From Pseudomonadales bacterium (lineage in GTDB: Bacteria; Pseudomonadota; Gammaproteobacteria; Pseudomonadales; DT-91): a stretch of 60,587 nucleotides of DNA. Location: positions 13,862-74,448 of the forward strand of contig JABSRQ010000017.1 of the NCBI GenBank assembly GCA_013215055.1, read 5' to 3'. Made by a program: the position numbers and the translations under genes. Of this stretch, positions 9,020 through 17,984 are shown one piece after another. The number at the start of each line of letters is the position of its first letter. The stretch's first letter is position 1. The notes beneath the pieces are model-generated. The model was not told where the DNA came from. It did not search any database and saw only the letters and a list, made by a program, of their open reading frames with translations.

Positions 9020-12000
9020 TTAATTATTCACTTCCTGCCAATAAATAACTCTATCATTGCCTCGATAACGACCAAAGGTGGCTGTGACCTCGGGATGATC
9101 GATTAAACCACTATTTAACCAGTTAAATCGCAACCACGGCTGGCTGGATAAATTGATGTTAATATTGATGCTGCCGGTATTACCGGCTCCGGGGCTGGAA
9201 AATAACAACGCATTTTCGGTATTGATAATATTATTATTGGTCAAGCTAAAGTCAGATGTACCTGCGCCTACTGCAATCGATGTAGGCCCTGTAGGGGTAG
9301 TGGTCATAATGCTACTGACATTGCTGCAGCTATCATCTGTATTGATAATAAAATCACCGTTATTATCGATAAATTCAACGTGTCCGGCTAACGATAGGTC
9401 CAAGGTTTCAGGTCCAAAGCCGTTTTCCATGGTCCAGCGCCCCAGGCGAATATCGACGGCGGTGGGGCGAACTTCTTCAGAGCCTGTGGCGGTAAAACCT
9501 GCGCCATCACCATCATTAAAACTATTGATAATGATCGCGTAATCACTGGTAAAAGGCCCGGTTATCGCATCGGCATCGCTGTTGTCATAGGTGAATTCAT
9601 CGCTGGAATTAAAGCGATAGACCATCACTCCGCTACTGCCTTGCGGCAATGTACCAACATTACCTGGGCTTGCAGGAGGAATCACCGACAGCTGCGTTTT
9701 AGTGCCATCGGCAGTGGCAAAACCTCTGATGCTGTCGATATCTGTATTTTGCAGGCGCTGCCAATTATCAACGCTGTTATCGGTATAATTCTGGGTGATT
9801 TGGTCACTGGATGATAACGCGGTGATGGTGATTTCAGGCGTGATTAAATAGCCAAAAGGCTGGCCGCTGTAAGTAAATATGCCACAGCTGTCGTTAAAGG
9901 CCCCGTTATTGATGCTGATGGAGAAATGATCGGGGGTAAAGCGGCCGATAAAACCGCTGTCACCAATAATATTGGTTGCTCTGCCAAGGTATGAGCCATC
10001 ACCTGTGGCATTGATTTCAATAATACCGACTTCATGATATTGCACGGTGGCGGTTAAGGCACCATTGATAAACGTATTGAGGCTGGTATCCCCGTCTAAG
10101 GCTGGATTATTACCGGCTGCAGGTTTAATTAATGTCGCTTGTAGCGTGATGATTTCCGCGCCATTAAACGCGGGTGCAGCGGTATTATCACTGAGATTGC
10201 TGTTATTGCTAGCATCGCCGTCACCATGGCCATCGGGTACACCATTATCATCAATATCGTCCGCTGCTTCGTGTAAAACCGCTTTGATATCTAATGTGAT
10301 ATCACTGCCAGCCTTGGCTTTGTCCGTGCTAGTAAAGGTCGACCCACTAAGGTTTGTAGCCGGTGGCAGTGTAATGGCGATGCCAAATGGGCGCACGGTA
10401 AAGGTGTTGGAACTGCCAGTGACAGTCGTGGCAAGGTTGTTTTCATCGACAATTAATCCACTGCTATCATCGATAAGGTTGATTTGATATTGGCCTACAT
10501 CGGAGGTCAACCAAATGAAATCGGCGCTACCGCTGTTAAAGCTCAGTGTCAGGTTGTTTGTGGCAGGCGCGATATCCGGTAACGTCAGTGCGGTTATTTT
10601 GGGTGCAATACCGGCCGGATCATTAACGGTGCGTGTGATATAGGCTTTTAAATCAATGTCTCCTGTATAAGTGGGCAGTACCTGACACAAACCTGTGCTG
10701 CTATCTAATTGCTGCATCTGCACCTGCATTTGATGGTTTCTGCCGGCAATTACATCATTATTTAAGCTGTCATTCTCCGTGATGATCAGGCCATTTTCAC
10801 TAAAACTGATAAGCCCGGATACGATGCTGGATGGAATCGCATTGTCGATCACCGTGATCGTTAATGTATCGGCATGGCCATTTTCCAGCGCCATTTGCGC
10901 TATACCATCGGTGAGAGCATCAAAGGTGAAATTGAGGTCGCCGTTATTATCGTTATCGGGATCGGGCACTAAAAAGCCCGAGTTTAAAACCGACCAGTTT
11001 CCACGCCCGCTGGAGGTGCTTAATAGTAACTCGGCCTGATAGTCATCAATATTAGTACAGGGTGTGGCATTATCGGCACAGGCGGTGATGGTGATGGAAA
11101 AAGGTGAGCAGACACTGGCCGTGCCAGAACCTATATCAATTTCATAATGATCCAGGGCTACAGGCTCGGGGCAGTCGTGGCGGGCTTGATAGATGGCTTG
11201 AATCTCATCACTGGAAAGAGCGGTAGAGTAAATGTTAACTTCATCAATCTGGCCTTCAAATTCATGAATAGCAGAAAATACAGGGTCTTCTCCTGCACCA
11301 AAAAATAAGTTTGTATCATTGGCTATGATGGCATTGCTACTGGTATCACTGGCGACTTCCACCCCATTGATATACAGACGTTGCTCACCTAATTTAAAGC
11401 TGATGGCCACATGTATCCATTCATCGAAGTTGACGGTGGCCGGTGATCGAACGCTATTATTACCGGTGCAAGATCCGCCATTGGAAAAATCGGAACACCA
11501 GGCAAATTCGATGATATTTCCGGTGAATAAATGCAGGCTATAACTATAGCTGCTGACCGACTCTGCCTTGGAGACAATCACACCAAAACTGGATGATCCA
11601 GCAGCCGTTGGACGAATCCAGGCGGTGATGGAAAGCTCATCGGTAAAATCCAATAAATCATTATCGGCGATGCTGATGTAGTCATCGTCTCTATCAAAAT
11701 TGGCATAGCGGCAGCTGCCAGGATCTCCGCTTAAAGCCGGTTCTGGATTGCTGATGGAGCTAAACGTATTGCCGCCGGTCATGCCATGTAGATTATTAGC
11801 ACCGCTATCGATGATTTCGCCCTGGGTGCCATTCCAGCCGGTGGTTTCCATGCGGTATTCGGCGATTAAGACCGGCGCTGTGCTAAAAACACAAAAGCTG
11901 CCAAAATCTGTTGCAGCGGTGGTGGCAGCATCGTAATAAATAAAAGCCGCACCTGTAAGAATGATATCTCCCGCAGCAGTTACTGCCCCTGTTACCTCCG

Positions 12001-13360
12001 CCGTGCTGTTTAAATCAATGCCCTGTTCGCTGTACAGAAAAGCAAAAACATCCGTATCGGCATAAACGGTGATATCACCTGTTGCATAAACAAAGAGTTG
12101 ATCGGCTGTGCCTGGGTCATTGATGTCGCTGGAACCGTTAAATGCCGCCGGGCCATCAACAAAGATTCTTACCGTGCCAGTGCCGCTAATTACTAAATTG
12201 GCGTTATAGCCGATTTCAATTTTTTCGGTGAATGTATAATCACCGGGGGATAAGGTCACGGTCGCTTCGCTGCTTAATTGCAGTTTGCCGTAATCGCCAG
12301 GGCTTATGGATTGACTGCCTGCATAGCCAATGACGATGTCTGTGCCACCCGCTGCGGTTCCGGCTGCGGCTGTATTAACACTGCTGCCACTGGCAGTACA
12401 TGATGTTCCGTCACAGCTGATGCCGGAACCTGCGCCATCAATAAAGCTGGTGGTGTCTAAGATATTATCCGGGCTGCCGGTTATTTTTGAGCCACTGCCA
12501 AAGTTGATGGAGCCTGCATCGCTGCTGTTTTGGGCCCCATCGGCAAACAGGGCACAGACAGTGGGAGGTGTAGCCAATGTTACGGCTATGAAGATGCCAT
12601 CGCTGTTGATATCACGTGAACCTTCACCCGGATATTGGCCAATAGAATAGGATGATAAACCTTCTTCAATACCCAGTCTTAAGGCCACTTCCTTACCCGA
12701 AGAAAAAATCTTGCCGCTGAGTGTGTCGGTTTCACTGGATAAATTTAACGTGACATGTTGTGAGCCGGTGCCCGTTAATATCGCGGTGGATTGCTGGTTG
12801 ATATCGATATCAGTGGTAGAGCCACTGCCAACCGTGTTGCCTATGGCTGCCAAATCCAGCGTGCCTGCAGTGCCCGAGACGGTATTGCTCCAGCTAACCG
12901 TTAAAGCGCCTACATCCACTTCACCGACGTTGCCTGAGGACGCAATGGTGACCGCGCCCAGGCGTTGTATATCGATACTTAATTGCCAGTCTTCATCGGT
13001 GTTGGCAGCGACATCAAAATCCAACTGTATAAGATGGTCCACATAAAGCGCCGAGATGATAGCGAACTGACCTTCCGAAAAAACGCCTGCGCTATAACGT
13101 GTAGAAAAACTTGTATTATCACTGCTTAGAATTTCTGTATTGCTGGCCCATTCATTTCTGCCATTGGGTACACTGATATTACTATTATCAAAAAAGCTTG
13201 TACCTTGATTAGAAAAATCGGGCTCTGGAGAAAGGCTATCACCGCTATCCCCATCGGTATTATTGCTGATCACAAGATTGCTGATATCTAACGCATAAAG
13301 CGGCATGGCTAATAATAAAACAAGCCCCAGAAAAACCAGTGATTTTATTGAGAGGGTCAT
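9020..13360 (-). CDS. mshQ: MSHA biogenesis protein MshQ (LamG plus C-terminal MshQ domain)
   Basis: A very large (1446-residue) exported protein closing the msh operon. It has a signal peptide (hydrophobic run about residues 8-22, ending YA-LDIS), serine/threonine/glycine-rich beta-sheet sequence, and a concanavalin/LamG-like domain around residues 500-730 (features include FVGAG-type turns and EGQIDEVNIYSTALSSDEI). The C-terminal half resembles the conserved MshQ region (end motif GRYRGNDRVIYWQEV). Related proteins sit at the end of MSHA loci; a pilus-tip or adhesion role is an inference from position and the LamG fold. Its start overlaps the mshP stop by four bases. Asparagine and aspartate repeats such as DINSDGI suggest calcium binding. 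Confidence 0.82.
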   Translation of the reverse strand: MTLSIKSLVFLGLVLLLAMPLYALDISNLVISNNTDGDSGDSLSPEPDFSNQGTSFFDNSNISVPNGRNEWASNTEILSSDNTSFSTRYSAGVFSEGQFAIISALYVDHLIQLDFDVAANTDEDWQLSIDIQRLGAVTIASSGNVGEVDVGALTVSWSNTVSGTAGTLDLAAIGNTVGSGSTTDIDINQQSTAILTGTGSQHVTLNLSSETDTLSGKIFSSGKEVALRLGIEEGLSSYSIGQYPGEGSRDINSDGIFIAVTLATPPTVCALFADGAQNSSDAGSINFGSGSKITGSPDNILDTTSFIDGAGSGISCDGTSCTASGSSVNTAAAGTAAGGTDIVIGYAGSQSISPGDYGKLQLSSEATVTLSPGDYTFTEKIEIGYNANLVISGTGTVRIFVDGPAAFNGSSDINDPGTADQLFVYATGDITVYADTDVFAFLYSEQGIDLNSTAEVTGAVTAAGDIILTGAAFIYYDAATTAATDFGSFCVFSTAPVLIAEYRMETTGWNGTQGEIIDSGANNLHGMTGGNTFSSISNPEPALSGDPGSCRYANFDRDDDYISIADNDLLDFTDELSITAWIRPTAAGSSSFGVIVSKAESVSSYSYSLHLFTGNIIEFAWCSDFSNGGSCTGNNSVRSPATVNFDEWIHVAISFKLGEQRLYINGVEVASDTSSNAIIANDTNLFFGAGEDPVFSAIHEFEGQIDEVNIYSTALSSDEIQAIYQARHDCPEPVALDHYEIDIGSGTASVCSPFSITITACADNATPCTNIDDYQAELLLSTSSGRGNWSVLNSGFLVPDPDNDNNGDLNFTFDALTDGIAQMALENGHADTLTITVIDNAIPSSIVSGLISFSENGLIITENDSLNNDVIAGRNHQMQVQMQQLDSSTGLCQVLPTYTGDIDLKAYITRTVNDPAGIAPKITALTLPDIAPATNNLTLSFNSGSADFIWLTSDVGQYQINLIDDSSGLIVDENNLATTVTGSSNTFTVRPFGIAITLPPATNLSGSTFTSTDKAKAGSDITLDIKAVLHEAADDIDDNGVPDGHGDGDASNNSNLSDNTAAPAFNGAEIITLQATLIKPAAGNNPALDGDTSLNTFINGALTATVQYHEVGIIEINATGDGSYLGRATNIIGDSGFIGRFTPDHFSISINNGAFNDSCGIFTYSGQPFGYLITPEITITALSSSDQITQNYTDNSVDNWQRLQNTDIDSIRGFATADGTKTQLSVIPPASPGNVGTLPQGSSGVMVYRFNSSDEFTYDNSDADAITGPFTSDYAIIINSFNDGDGAGFTATGSEEVRPTAVDIRLGRWTMENGFGPETLDLSLAGHVEFIDNNGDFIINTDDSCSNVSSIMTTTPTGPTSIAVGAGTSDFSLTNNNIINTENALLFSSPGAGNTGSINININLSSQPWLRFNWLNSGLIDHPEVTATFGRYRGNDRVIYWQEVNN

Positions 13361-13746
13361 TTTATTTTCACCTCGATGCTACGCTGGGCTTGATCGATAC
13401 CTGCGCCACATTGAGCCGTGCTTTTTAAGGTAAAAAGATTGTTAATATTGCTGCAGGTTGTTGTCACGCTACATTGACTAAACGCCGGTAAAATAAGGGT
13501 TTCAGCAACACAGACATTGCTGTTTAATATCTTATAGGCATCAATCTGAGCTGCCGATTCGGCTGCATAAAAAGCTCTGGCGCTATTAATACTTAAGCCA
13601 TAGCTTATCGCTGAGGATTCACGTAAACGGCCCATGGTTGCGGTGATTAATGCCAACACGGTGATGATAAATATCGCCGCAGGCAGCGCAAAACCTTTTG
13701 CCTTTTTGTGACTAAAGTTGTGGTTAAGGGCATGATTAAGGCACAT
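13357..13746 (-). CDS. mshP: MSHA minor pilin-like protein MshP
   Basis: A short (about 129-residue) class III-like prepilin. KKAKGFALPAAIFIITVLAL places a prepilin-peptidase-like G/F junction before a hydrophobic helix. The residue at mature position 5 is alanine, not the usual glutamate, as in PilX/GspK-type minor pilins. Four later cysteines could form two disulfides. The start is set at ATG 13746, which overlaps the end of mshO by 11 bases; an upstream ATG at 13797 lies fully inside mshO. The 3' end overlaps mshQ by four bases. Confidence 0.75.
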   Translation of the reverse strand: MCLNHALNHNFSHKKAKGFALPAAIFIITVLALITATMGRLRESSAISYGLSINSARAFYAAESAAQIDAYKILNSNVCVAETLILPAFSQCSVTTTCSNINNLFTLKSTAQCGAGIDQAQRSIEVKIK

Positions 13747-14536
13747 TACGCATTTGCACCTCGGTGTTGATGGTGTGGCTTTCATTATCACCAGCAAACT
13801 GCAGCGTAAAACTGATCTGCACTACCGCATTACGAGTGAGGGTTGCCGTGTTATAGCTGAATAAGCCGCTGCCATTTTGAATATGGCTTGCTAAGACCTC
13901 GGCAGTAGCGGCATTAAAACTATCACCGATATTACTATCAAATCCGTAGAGCCTGTCTCGTAGTAATAATGACCCGAAAAAACAATAAATCACCGGCTGT
14001 TCAATAAAGAAAATTCTGTTTGTCGGTGAGGTAGAACTGAAGCTGAAATCGGTTGCCAAGGTGAATGTATCGATGCCCGAGGTGGTGGTGCTTGCGGTGA
14101 TTAGCGGTGATATTTGCGCCGTGCCAGAAGCTATTGGCAGTGTATAAAGGCTGGCTATATCGATGGGATAAACTGCAGCCCGATGTGCATTGGCAGTTAA
14201 TGAATAGCTGCTATTTTCTATCGCTGTAATGGTGGTGTTATTGCCTGGTAGGGTTATATATTCAGAGGCCGCTACGGTGGGAATAAACTCGATACAGCTA
14301 TTCGTGTTATTGATGCGTACCGAATGAGGCAGGGCTGAGCGAAGTTGACGGCTGAATTTTTCACTGATAATCCAGCCGGTGGCGGCGAGTTGCTGGCGTT
14401 GTCCGGTGTTGATTAAACCCTCAGTGCTGCGGCTGATAAATAAAACCGAGCCTATGCCTAAAATACTGCTAATCACGATAACGATAATCAGTTCAATCAT
14501 CGTAAATCCGTGTTGCGCTTTGGCTAAACTGCGCAT
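13736..14536 (-). CDS. mshO: MSHA minor pilin-like protein MshO
   Basis: A 266-residue type IV pilin-like protein. The leader MRSLAKAQHG is followed by FTMIELIIVIVISSILGIG, giving G-1, F+1 and the conserved E5 recognised by prepilin peptidase. The globular part is Ser/Thr-rich with paired cysteines (NSCIEF, IYCFF). Length and operon position between MshD and MshP match MshO of Vibrio and Shewanella. Its ATG shares one base with the mshD stop region, so translation is likely coupled. Confidence 0.8.
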   Translation of the reverse strand: MRSLAKAQHGFTMIELIIVIVISSILGIGSVLFISRSTEGLINTGQRQQLAATGWIISEKFSRQLRSALPHSVRINNTNSCIEFIPTVAASEYITLPGNNTTITAIENSSYSLTANAHRAAVYPIDIASLYTLPIASGTAQISPLITASTTTSGIDTFTLATDFSFSSTSPTNRIFFIEQPVIYCFFGSLLLRDRLYGFDSNIGDSFNAATAEVLASHIQNGSGLFSYNTATLTRNAVVQISFTLQFAGDNESHTINTEVQMRNVP

Positions 14537-15072
14537 TAGAAGTTCGCCTTATAAACAGACAATGTAAAGCTGTTAGCGGCAGCGGGTGAGGTGACGGCCA
14601 CTTCAATCAGTTTGATATGATTGGCTGATGCGATAGCAAATTGGCCGCTGATGCAGCTGATGTTGATCGCAACTTGATAAGAGCCATAGCTTGCCATCGT
14701 CACGCCGTTGATATCCAGTGGTGGTGCATCCACAACACCGTGATAATCATCAACATCATCAAAGTCATCTCTACCACTCTCGCCGGCATCCAGGCCGGAA
14801 CCTGTGGGGCAGTTGATACTGGCGCTGATAATGGTGCCGCCGCCCAAGGGGCTGTTTTCATCAAAACGTTTACTTAAAATTTCATCCACATACATCTGTG
14901 CCAGATTTAATGATTTACGCTGCAATAACGGATCTGCAGAGCTGCTGATATTGTAAGACCAACTTTGCATTAATGCGGCTAAGGCAATAGAGACAATGCT
15001 GATGGCGATAATCAACTCAACCAGCGTCACGCCTTTTTGTTGCCGCTGTTGTCTTAGCCACTTTAATCCCAT
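14536..15072 (-). CDS. mshD: MSHA minor pilin-like protein MshD
   Basis: A 178-residue prepilin-like protein: MGLKWLRQQRQQKG then VTLVELIIAISIVSIALAAL. Position +1 is valine rather than phenylalanine or methionine, while E5 is kept. The start at 15072 (overlapping the mshC stop by ten bases) is preferred over ATG at 15120, which would add residues unlike a pilin leader. A 4-Asp patch (DDFDDVDDYHG) lies mid-protein, and RFDENSPLGGGT is typical of MshD. Predicted minor pilus subunit. Confidence 0.8.
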   Translation of the reverse strand: MGLKWLRQQRQQKGVTLVELIIAISIVSIALAALMQSWSYNISSSADPLLQRKSLNLAQMYVDEILSKRFDENSPLGGGTIISASINCPTGSGLDAGESGRDDFDDVDDYHGVVDAPPLDINGVTMASYGSYQVAINISCISGQFAIASANHIKLIEVAVTSPAAANSFTLSVYKANF

Positions 15073-15575
15073 GGGCATAACCCCGTCTGCGCAAAGGCAT
15101 AACCGGAGGTAGATAAGCACAGGGTTTGAGTGTTTGTGGCGATAAAGTCGAAGCGGTAATTGATGGTTCTGGGATTGAGGTTGGCATTGCTGTCCAGGTC
15201 AAATGTTTGACTGCTGGGAAAAACCACACCGTTGAGAGTAAGGCTGGCGGCGTCGCGTTGCATGGCATTGGCGTAAATGATTTGTGCAGGGTTTTGACAT
15301 AGGTCTGATGTTCTAACACCTTTGCAAATATCAATCTGCCATTCATCGGCGGTTTGTAATAAACGTAGGCTGATAGGCAGGCTATCATCGGCATTACCTA
15401 GGGCTTGTTGCTGGGCCAAAAGAAAGCTGGCAAGCAGCTGGTTTTTGGCGCTTAACACGCTGAAGGCATTATTGCTGGCGAACTTGCCACCGACACTGAC
15501 ACTCAAAATGGCCAGCAACGTGATGACCATAATCAGTTCAATCAGGGTAAAACCACCTTGTTTTAACCCATCCAT
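15063..15575 (-). CDS. mshC: MSHA minor pilin-like protein MshC
   Basis: A 170-residue prepilin-like protein with leader MDGLKQGG and helix FTLIELIMVITLLAILSVS (G-1, F+1, E5). The C-terminus has a cysteine pair (LCLSTSGYAFAQTGLC), matching the short disulfide loop seen in MshC and type II minor pilins. It follows mshA by 12 bases and overlaps mshD by ten, consistent with the mshA-C-D order of known loci. Confidence 0.8.
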   Translation of the reverse strand: MDGLKQGGFTLIELIMVITLLAILSVSVGGKFASNNAFSVLSAKNQLLASFLLAQQQALGNADDSLPISLRLLQTADEWQIDICKGVRTSDLCQNPAQIIYANAMQRDAASLTLNGVVFPSSQTFDLDSNANLNPRTINYRFDFIATNTQTLCLSTSGYAFAQTGLCPWD

Positions 15576-15587
15576 GATAGCTGTAAT

Positions 15588-16103
15588 TTAGCAGCCGGTG
15601 ACGACTACGGTAATAACCGGCGAGGCATTGGTATTGGCTGCATCGTAATTCACCGAACAGTTGGCCGGAGTTGATGCCCCCTTGGCTTGAATTTCTACAT
15701 CACTGCTCGCAAGCGCTCCTGTTGTGCCTCCATTGATATGAAAGTCGGTGGCATCGCTTAGGGTGGTAGAGGCCGAAACTTGCGCGGCGGCAAGAATGCC
15801 TGCATCGGCACCTAAGGCTTGAGGATAACCATTAATTATTGCAATGGTTGTTCCCTCTATAGAGATGGATGTGCTACTTGAATCGCCTTCTACAAGCCAT
15901 TGTGCGTGTGCGATGGCCGAAGCTGACCGAATCGCGGCACTGACCCCCTCAATGGTTGAAGCTCTGGCTTGCCCACCTAAATCGGCAAAACGTGGCAGCG
16001 CAAAGGCGGCTAAAATACCGAGTATGACAATCACCATAATCAATTCAATTAACGTGAAACCTTGCTGTGATACGTTAGAAGGCCTTGTATGTGGCTTGCT
16101 CAT
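15588..16103 (-). CDS. mshA: MSHA major pilin MshA
   Basis: Candidate major pilin, 171 residues. Leader MSKPHTRPSNVSQQG is followed by FTLIELIMVIVILGILAAFA with E5 and the ALPRFADLG turn that is characteristic of MshA. The head contains INGYPQALG (compare VNGYP in MshA) and a C-terminal pair of cysteines (ANCSVNYD ... VVTGC) that should close the D-loop. AAGGA eight bases before ATG 16103 favours it over the ATG at 16109. It precedes mshC and follows mshB. Confidence 0.85.
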   Translation of the reverse strand: MSKPHTRPSNVSQQGFTLIELIMVIVILGILAAFALPRFADLGGQARASTIEGVSAAIRSASAIAHAQWLVEGDSSSTSISIEGTTIAIINGYPQALGADAGILAAAQVSASTTLSDATDFHINGGTTGALASSDVEIQAKGASTPANCSVNYDAANTNASPVITVVVTGC

Positions 16104-16143
16104 AAGCATTATCCTTAAGCAGTTAATCTCGGGTTGATATTCA

Positions 16144-16752
16144 TTACAGCTGTGTGGAAACTTGCCCGTTACGGGCGTTATAAATAATGTAACTGCGGCT
16201 GTCTTTAACGTTATACGTATATTTGCAATTACCCTTGAGGGCTTGGGCTAAATACCTCGATGTTTTTTTGTTATCTACGGATACCTTGGCTGCGTTGTTA
16301 GTTAACAGCGCCTGCCAAATTCTTACGCAGCGCTGAGCACTGTTGATTTTAGGGCTGTGTATAGACCGTGTTCCCCTACCTGCATCGGTTGGCCAGCCTT
16401 TGCTTGAGGTGGCGATATTGTCTTGACCAAAACCTTTTACATGATCCAGCGCTAGCGTTTGTCCATTGATTAGCCACTGCCCCCTTAACATCACCACGGC
16501 AGAAGCCAGGGCCGCACCGGTACTGGCAACGGAGGCTTTATGAGCATCTTCTTGCAGACCCGTAATACGGGGTAGGGCCACCGCAATTAAAACGGCGATA
16601 ATGGCAATGCAGATAACAAGCTCTATCAATGTGAAACCTATGCTGTGGCTATGTGTTTTTACCCGGCTTAAAATTTTTAGTTGCTTGTTAAAAGTGTAGT
16701 TCATCGTGTTTTTTTCGTATTGAAATTTTTTTATAAGCACTTTCATGCCCAT
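16144..16752 (-). CDS. mshB: MSHA pilin-like protein MshB
   Basis: A type IV pilin-like protein with an unusually long N-terminal extension. The hydrophobic helix begins SHSIG/FTLIELVICIAIIAVLIAVA, with G-1, F+1 and E5, followed by ALPRITGLQEDAH. KGWPTDAGRG resembles the conserved segment of MshB. If translation starts at 16752 the leader is about 39 residues; ATG at 16704 (MNYTFNKQ) would shorten it to about 23. Neither has a strong ribosome-binding site. It follows the mshG stop by six bases. Confidence 0.75.
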   Translation of the reverse strand: MGMKVLIKKFQYEKNTMNYTFNKQLKILSRVKTHSHSIGFTLIELVICIAIIAVLIAVALPRITGLQEDAHKASVASTGAALASAVVMLRGQWLINGQTLALDHVKGFGQDNIATSSKGWPTDAGRGTRSIHSPKINSAQRCVRIWQALLTNNAAKVSVDNKKTSRYLAQALKGNCKYTYNVKDSRSYIIYNARNGQVSTQL

Positions 16753-16758
16753 TTAGCA

Positions 16759-17982
16759 TCAGCCTGTCATCGCCGAACCCAGATTCCACATCGGTAAAAA
16801 AACACCCAGGGCCAGAATTAAAACCATGAAACCTAAAAAAACCAGGATGATAGGTTCTATGGCATCGGCCAGGGTTTTTAAGTCGTAATCAATTTCCTGT
16901 TCGTAAAAATCGGAAACATCATTGAGTAATACATCCAAAGAGCCACTTTCTTCACCCACACTGATCATCTGCAGGATGAGTGGGGTAAACATTTTGGTGG
17001 CGGCTGCTGAGCGGGTTAAACTATCCCCACGCTCTACCCCACGGCGCATATCTAAAATATGTTGGCTGATATAGCGATTACCCACAGCACCGGCAACAAT
17101 CGTTAAGGCCTGTAATACCGGCACACCGGATTCGGATAACATCGCGAAGGAACGGGTAAAACGTGATAGCGCGGTTTTATTAAAAATATTGCCGATAACC
17201 GGCAGCCTGAGTTTTTTTTCATGCCACCACAGCTCTCCAGCACCGGTTTTTATAAAGTGTAAAAAACCAAAAATAGAGCCAAATACCAGCATCAGCACCA
17301 ACCACCAGTAGTCGACGGTAAACTGAGATGTGGCCATCAGCACTTTTGTCGGCAGCGGCAGTTCCGCACCTAATTTGGCAAATACATTGGCAAAGGTTGG
17401 GATCACAAATAAGTTGATAATAAACATCGCGATGGCCATCGCCGAGGTCACCATTATTGGGTAACGTACGGCCTGAGTGATGCGGTTTTGGGTTTCTCTT
17501 TCCAACTCAATATGGTGAATCAGCTTTTCAAACGCATCATCGAGTCTTCCGGTACTTTCACCGACATGAATCAGGCCGATAAATAATTCAGAAAATATGG
17601 CCTTATAATTCGCCATCGCGCTAGCCAGCGTGCTACCGGTAATCAGGCGGGTATTGATATCTTTCAGGGCGTTTGCAAAACCTCGGTGTTGATGATGTTC
17701 GGCTAAACCGGCTATAGCCTGGATAATCGGAATGCCTGCACGCGACAGCGCCTTCATCTGACGGCAGAACATGGCCAAATCATCTAACGAGACTTTTTTT
17801 TCGGGCAATAAATCGGCCAGATCAATCGCGTTATTTTGTTTTTCAATCAGCGGTTTAATGGTGATTGGCGTGATGTGCTTGGCCATTAATTGGCCGGCTG
17901 CCGCCTTGCTATCGCTGGCGTCTAACCGTCCTGTAACCGCTTCACCCTCAGGGTTTTTACCGCTATAGGAAAATGCGGCCAT
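16759..17982 (-). CDS. mshG: MSHA inner-membrane platform protein MshG (GspF/PilC family)
   Basis: A 407-residue member of the GspF/PilC platform family that couples the assembly ATPase to pilus growth in the inner membrane. Two homologous cytoplasmic domains are visible: FCRQMKALSRAGIPIIQAI near residue 72 and FTRSFAMLSESGVPVLQAL near residue 275. Three hydrophobic segments fit the family topology. The GxxxGxLDxxL-type motif occurs twice (VGESTGRLDDAFE; VGEESGSLDVLLN). The ATG is two bases after the mshE stop. Confidence 0.9.
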   Translation of the reverse strand: MAAFSYSGKNPEGEAVTGRLDASDSKAAAGQLMAKHITPITIKPLIEKQNNAIDLADLLPEKKVSLDDLAMFCRQMKALSRAGIPIIQAIAGLAEHHQHRGFANALKDINTRLITGSTLASAMANYKAIFSELFIGLIHVGESTGRLDDAFEKLIHHIELERETQNRITQAVRYPIMVTSAMAIAMFIINLFVIPTFANVFAKLGAELPLPTKVLMATSQFTVDYWWLVLMLVFGSIFGFLHFIKTGAGELWWHEKKLRLPVIGNIFNKTALSRFTRSFAMLSESGVPVLQALTIVAGAVGNRYISQHILDMRRGVERGDSLTRSAAATKMFTPLILQMISVGEESGSLDVLLNDVSDFYEQEIDYDLKTLADAIEPIILVFLGFMVLILALGVFLPMWNLGSAMTG

Positions 17983-17984
17983 AT

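Noticed and set aside
9153..13046. Plus-strand ORFs of 74-146 codons opposite mshQ
   Set aside because: They are antisense shadows of the low-complexity Ser/Thr/Asp-rich mshQ frame, without ribosome sites or recognisable domains.
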